Positions 59,771 to 64,000 of a stretch of 64,000 nucleotides of DNA are shown here, in pieces. The stretch's first letter is position 1, and each line of letters begins with the position of its first letter. The position numbers and the translations under genes were made by a program. Source of the DNA: Echinometra lucunter (taxonomy: Eukaryota > Echinodermata > Echinoidea > Camarodonta > Echinometridae). The DNA lies in assembly GCA_029962745.1 (NCBI GenBank), contig CM057153.1, positions 12,182,518 to 12,246,517 of the forward strand, written 5' to 3'. A model generated the notes under the pieces. It had not been told where the DNA came from and made no database searches. It saw only the letters and a program-made list of their open reading frames with translations.

Positions 59771-60077
59771 GTTAGAGGACAAGCTCAAGATTGTTTGCTA
59801 GTCTCCTGTTGGTACCTTGCTAACATTAGGTCAATTTCACACTTAATTGAATTGCTCTGCCATCTCAGGTGCTGTTGAGACTGACAAGTGAAGGTGTTGG
59901 GTGGCAGATTGTATTGATTGGATATTACCTTGATTGCAGCACGGGAGCCTGACTGTCTTAAAGTGGCTTTCAATGTCTTTGATCAATCCAATGCTTTGGT
60001 AAACCAAGAAACTCCTTGGGTAAACACATGATTATGTCGTTAGGTTGATGAGACCTCTGCATTTTAGAAGAATCTTG
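59771..60077. other. Spacer without recognised features
   Basis: Unique sequence between the satellite array and the first palindromic repeat of the 60-kb cluster. Confidence 0.4.
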
Positions 60078-60156
60078 TTAACCCATTGCCTACTGGAGCT
60101 GGGTAGTTCCTGTATTAAACCTTTGGGAATTACAGAATTCAGTAGTCAACGGGTTC
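60078..60156. repeat. Palindromic repeat, TTAACCCATTG family
   Basis: GTTAACCCATTGCCTACTGG ... TTCAGTAGTCAACGGGTT, same layout as 54002-54082. Confidence 0.75.
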
Positions 60157-60221
60157 GCTCTTGGCCATGAGTCAAAACTGAGGACTGCCTTAGCTTAACA
60201 CATGATTGTTAAGTTTGTATG

Positions 60222-60312
60222 GTACATATACAATGTATGAGTGCCAAGAGTCTACAATGGCAGCCAGATGTAGTTCCATTAGTTGAAAAAAGCTTCTAAT
60301 GGGTTATCTAAT
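60222..60312. repeat. Dispersed repeat paired with 23080-23157
   Basis: GAGTCTACAATGGCAGCC, CCATTAGT and AATGGGTTA in the same order as the other copy. Confidence 0.45.
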
Positions 60313-60413
60313 GGTTCCTTAATTGACCTTCACCTTTGCTACAGAATCTGCAGCTGTATACTTTTTCAAGATGCTTCTCTATGTTTGTTTTTCTCTCTTT
60401 CTGGGTTTCTTAT

Positions 60414-60491
60414 GTTAACCTGTAGCCTTCTGGAACCGGGTAACACCTGTATTAAGCCTATGGGAAGGAGAGAATTCAGTAGTCAGGTTAA
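60414..60491. repeat. Palindromic repeat, TTAACCCATTG family, degraded left end
   Basis: GTTAACCTGTAGCCTTCTGG, then ACACCTGTATTAAGCCTATG and TTCAGTAGTCAGGTTAA. The two ends changed together (CCTG / CAGG). Confidence 0.7.
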
Positions 60492-60545
60492 GGGTGTAAG
60501 TCTTTCTGCAATCAAACATGTAAGTAGTGGTACATAGTCAATATG

Positions 60546-60626
60546 TTTAACCCATTGGCTATTGGAACCAGATAGTCCCTGTATAAAGCCCATGGGAATA
60601 TAAACTTTCAGTTGTCAATGGGTTAA
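60546..60626. repeat. Palindromic repeat, TTAACCCATTG family
   Basis: TTTAACCCATTGGCTATTGG ... TTCAGTTGTCAATGGGTTAA; third copy within 550 bp. Confidence 0.75.
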
Positions 60627-61659
60627 TAGTTTTGATATTCTAAGGGGCTATAAGATATTCTGTTAAGAGGAAAAGTCAGAGATGATATTATAAGAAGCAA
60701 CAAATGCTGTTTGCAAAATCCACCACACCCTTTTCAAGATGATACTTTAAGCTGCACAAAAAGAGACTCTGGAAATAAGGTACATAGGACAATGAATCAT
60801 TACATCAAATTCTTTGCTTTTCAATCACATCTGTAACTTCTGAATACATTTATCAACATTCAGAAATACTCTCCAAAGATCAAGTGATCGATCAGTGGCA
60901 AAAACAAAAAACTAATATGGATGACAACAAAAGTAGATTCTTCCTACTTATACATCAATATGTACCTTGCAAGCTATATCCCAGTGCTTCTAGTAGGCTC
61001 TCTGAGCTTCTCCTTGTATTGACTTAGGCTATCGGCAGTCTCAGAATGAATTGATTCTTTCCAATTACGGACAGCTGGGAAGAGAATTAAGTCTGTGTAC
61101 AGCAGACTGAAGGGTAGACGACCACTTTTCCAAGGACTTGGAGGGGCTGACATTTTTACTCAGAGGTTTGATAAGTGCATCATCCCTTGCTTCTGTCAGT
61201 TGGGCACAGCAGATGTAGATTAGTGTAATGTTATACTTTCATTTCGTTCGTTTGTTTGTGTGGTTGCTAACTTCACACTGGGATGGAGGTTGAAAGCCAG
61301 TTCATACTTGCTTTGAATGTGAATTATAAAATGGAAATTGACTTTTTTTTCTTCCTTTGTGTATACATGATGCAAAAGTGAACAAAAACTTTACCAGAAT
61401 TTAAGAAAACATGAAATGTGCTGAGCAGCAGCGGCCACGCACTGAGAGCTCCAAATGGGCCAGCAAAATAGTTCTCTGCTTCTGTAAATAAGTTATAACA
61501 AACTACGTGTTGTATGAAACAAAATGAACAAACTAGTACAAATGACAAAATCCTGGCTTATTAAGGTTAGCGAGGTATCAGTGTAGTGTATTGAAATGTC
61601 ACCAATATTTTTTTTGGTTATATTCACTTATACATCATCTCTGTACTATTCTTGCAATA
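60627..61659. other. Sequence without recognised features
   Basis: AT-rich; no exon or element ends identified. Confidence 0.4.
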
Positions 61660-62365
61660 GTGCTGTGCATCCTAAATGGTTACAGCTCGTTATTCCGTAG
61701 GTTCGTGAAGGTTGGAGTACTCCGAAGGGTCGTTATTCTGAAGGTTCGTTATTTCTACACTTCATTATTTCTGCAGTCTGTTATTCCGGAGGTTCAGTTC
61801 TTTGAAAATGAAAAAGGGTTCATTAATCCTAAAATGAAATAAGGTTCATTAAGGCCGCTTATCAAAAGTCTCGTCCCACGTCTTTGATCGTCTTCTCGCT
61901 GATCGTTCTTTTACACCGGCTTTCCCGATTCCCCGTTGTTTTGTCTACAGAGGAACGGGAGGATTGGAGGGGAAAAGATGCTGAGCAGGAAAGATGCTAA
62001 AGGCTGCATTCCAAATTGGATCTGACTATTGATAAAGTGCATAATCCGAAAATGAAATAAGGTTCATTAATCTGAAAATGAAGAAGGTTTGTTAATTGAA
62101 TAAGGTTCATTTTGGGCTTAACAAACCTTATTTCATTTTCGGATTAATGCATCTTATTTTATTTTCTGAATAACGATCCATCGGAATTATGAACCTTCGG
62201 AATAACAAACCTTCTGATTAATGCAGCAAGTTTTGGGATAAGCAAACCCTATTTCAATTTCGGATTAATGAACCTGCAGGTATACCATATTTGCATGTTC
62301 GGAATATAGAACCTTTGGAAAAAAGAACCTTTGGAATAACAAACCTTTGGAATAACGAGCAGCAC
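61660..62365. mobile_element. Foldback element built from repeated GTTCGTTATTCCGAAG words
   Basis: The left arm (about 61685-61855) repeats GTTCGTTATTCYGAAGG words and ends in AAAATGAAATAAGGTTCATT. The right arm (about 62040-62365) carries the inverse (GGAATAACAAACCTTTGG, GAACCTTATTTCATTTTCGG), ending GGAATAACGAGCAGCAC. A CpG-richer 180-bp core (61856-62035) with its own small inverted repeat separates them. A C16-18 run follows immediately. No coding frame. Confidence 0.75.
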
Positions 62366-63348
62366 CCCCCCCCCCCCCCCCCCCGCCCTAAACTACTTCA
62401 TCAAACAATAGGTGTGCAGCTTTAATCATTACAGCAAGTGTTTGTTTAATCCATGCAGTATTCGCCCTAAATTAAAAGGAAATGATGGCTTAATGGATGA
62501 CCGCGTGGCCCAACTTGCCCTTGGAGATGAAACTTAATGAGACTGAGCCCGAGCAGAAGCAATAAGGACTGATATGGTAATCAGATCTGGAAAGCTTTAA
62601 AGCCTTCCTCCCTGTGAAGATGAAAGGATTTGGAGCTATGAGAAAGGTTGATTTAAGACCTGTTTTTTTTTAAATAAAAATATCAGTATCAATATTTTAT
62701 AGGGTGAGAAGACTATTGATCAGGTCAAGATTATTGACCAGCTTTTTCAAGGTAATCTACTCTTAGAATATTATATCCTGTATTAGAGAGGAGAGACAGA
62801 CAGTGTTTGTTATCGATTTGAACTCAATATGCTAACTAGCTTTCTGTTAAGAGGAGCACAATTGCTGTCCATTATGAAATATTTTTATTCCCGTAGGAAA
62901 TAATTAATCAATAGCTTGGTGTTGATAATTTATTTTTGCTTTGAGGTCAGTGAACAAATTTATTATTTTGCTCCATATTGAGATAATGGTATGGCACAAG
63001 GTACACTTCATAGAGAAGCACTATAGCTGTTCCTTATAAAATCATTCCTGTAGAAAATCATTGGTCAGTAACTTGGTATTGATATTTAATTTTGCCTCGA
63101 GATCTCTTAAATGTGTAGTTTTTGAAATAAATTTCCTTTGATTTACCCTTAACTTTAAAGACAACATATGAATGATGCCTTCATCATGTGCAGGATAGAA
63201 AGTATGCAATTGCTTGATAACATCCCATTAAACATGGGCTATTGATCAGGTCTGGTACCATTGGCTGGTATATCTGGGTCGTGATCAGTCATCAACAATG
63301 CATTATCTCCTTTTGTTCATTATAACTGCTCCCTCCTACTGTGGCTTA
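62366..63348. other. Sequence without recognised features
   Basis: After the C-run the sequence is AT-rich. Phrases such as AGACTATTGATCAGGTC and ATTTTTGCTTTGAGGTCAGTGA versus TTTTGCCTCGAGATC recur loosely, but no clear repeat could be delimited. Confidence 0.35.
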
Positions 63349-63766
63349 AGGTCACCGCACACTGTGCAATCGATCTGCTATCCAATTTTGGATGTAATCG
63401 CTTTTCGCATGAAATATGAAGCTTCAAACAAGTGAAATTATCCTCATTGACGTTAGAAATAATAATAGGAATATTAAAAATTGAAATTCTCGTTTATTGC
63501 GGACCTTTCAGTCTGAGTAAAGGCCAAATCGGCTTCAAATCATGGACAATCGCAAGACTATTATGACGTCTCTGCGATTTGCAATTCATTATGCTTTTTT
63601 CTTATATGAGGAGGCTCGCAGTAGCTGGGAATTTTTATGTTGATAATCATATGAATATTTAATACTTTGCTCATTAAGATTTTATGTGTTTGAATTTCAT
63701 ATCAAGTGCTATAACAATTTTTTCCAAACTCGCATCGCAGACTAATAGTATAATGTGTTGTGGGCT
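63349..63766. mobile_element. TWA-flanked MITE, copy 2 (PIF/Harbinger-like)
   Basis: AGGTCACCGCACACTGTGCA and the complement of AGCCCACAACACATTATACT form imperfect ends, flanked by TTA on both sides (63346-63348, 63767-63769). The interior follows 26986-27391 throughout. Its termini are more diverged than those of copy 1, so it is probably older. Confidence 0.8.
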
Positions 63767-63769
63767 TTA

Positions 63770-64000
63770 TGCAACCACCAGAAGTTTGGATTTTTAAATG
63801 CACTGATTCCTGAACTCTCCCATTCCCGTAGGCTCAAAACAAGAGCAACCAGGTATCCGTAGTCCATGGGTTAAGACACTGTTTGTTCAGGAGATCCTCA
63901 TCGGTCGTTCAAAATATATTCTTGACATTTTCCTGGGATATAGTCTCATTAACAGAACCAAAAAAATTAAGATTTGGAGAGAAACTACAGCACTTAAGCT
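63770..64000. other. Right end of the window, no supported feature
   Basis: A possible 21-nt microexon (CCCGTAG|GCTCAAAACAAGAGCA...CAG|GTATCC, about 63832-63852) would keep phase 1, but is far too short to call. Confidence 0.3.

Noticed and set aside
1..64000. CRISPR arrays, operons, prophage or bacterial defence systems
   Set aside because: No evenly spaced identical repeats with unique spacers, no dense coding strands and clear GT-AG introns; the window is eukaryotic.

Overview
This window looks like a gene-poor, intron-dominated piece of an animal genome, most likely an echinoderm and probably a sea urchin. The clues are AT-rich DNA, many TACATGTA and TAGGCCTA words, TTAGGG-type interstitial telomere repeats, many mononucleotide G or C runs of 9-19 bases, GT-AG introns of several kb, tRNA-derived SINEs, and a dense population of short non-autonomous DNA transposons. 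There is no prokaryotic gene organisation, and nearly all open frames longer than 60 codons are chance or low-complexity readings. One assembly gap of exactly 500 N lies at 6539-7038. The organism call is an inference.

Genes. (1) A minus-strand gene ends in the left part. A 148-nt internal exon (5406-5553) and a terminal coding exon (4449-4559, stop at 4449-4451) join in frame with good splice sites and a poly(A) signal just beyond; together they give an 85-residue C-terminus of unknown family. (2) A plus-strand gene probably starts around 7.2-9.2 kb. A 9-codon exon (9146-9173, ending in GTAAGT) matches in phase a convincing 90-nt exon 15 kb away (24310-24399). The second exon encodes a basic motif (RVRQLRKRLSL) resembling the N-terminal motif of PCTAIRE/PFTAIRE (CDK14/16-18) kinases. 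No kinase-domain exon was seen. Weaker plus-strand candidates are an ATG exon at 7188-7294 and two phase-compatible exons at 52493-52552 and 55066-55163.

Repeats make up most of what is recognisable. They include two TTAA-flanked foldback elements next to each other (2629-3213, 3486-3841); a hAT-like family with copies at 16194-16373 and 55889-56234, the second carrying a nested insertion that also occurs alone at 10270-10455; a two-copy TWA-flanked family (26986-27391, 63349-63766); GGGGCCC-ended MITEs (20070, 25038, 31625); a long-TIR element (37463-38656); several elements whose terminal word is repeated inside them (16384, 38746, 40555, 43943, 61660); a satellite array carrying an expanded purine microsatellite (56945-59770); tandem duplications at 5733, 8569 and 30160; and clusters of an about 80-bp palindromic repeat (54002, 60078-60626).

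The most unusual signal is in the hAT-like family. Two divergent copies keep a perfect subterminal hairpin with an identical 8-nt loop, while the stem sequence has changed on both sides together. No complete protein-coding system is visible, and functional claims are limited to what the exons and repeats show.
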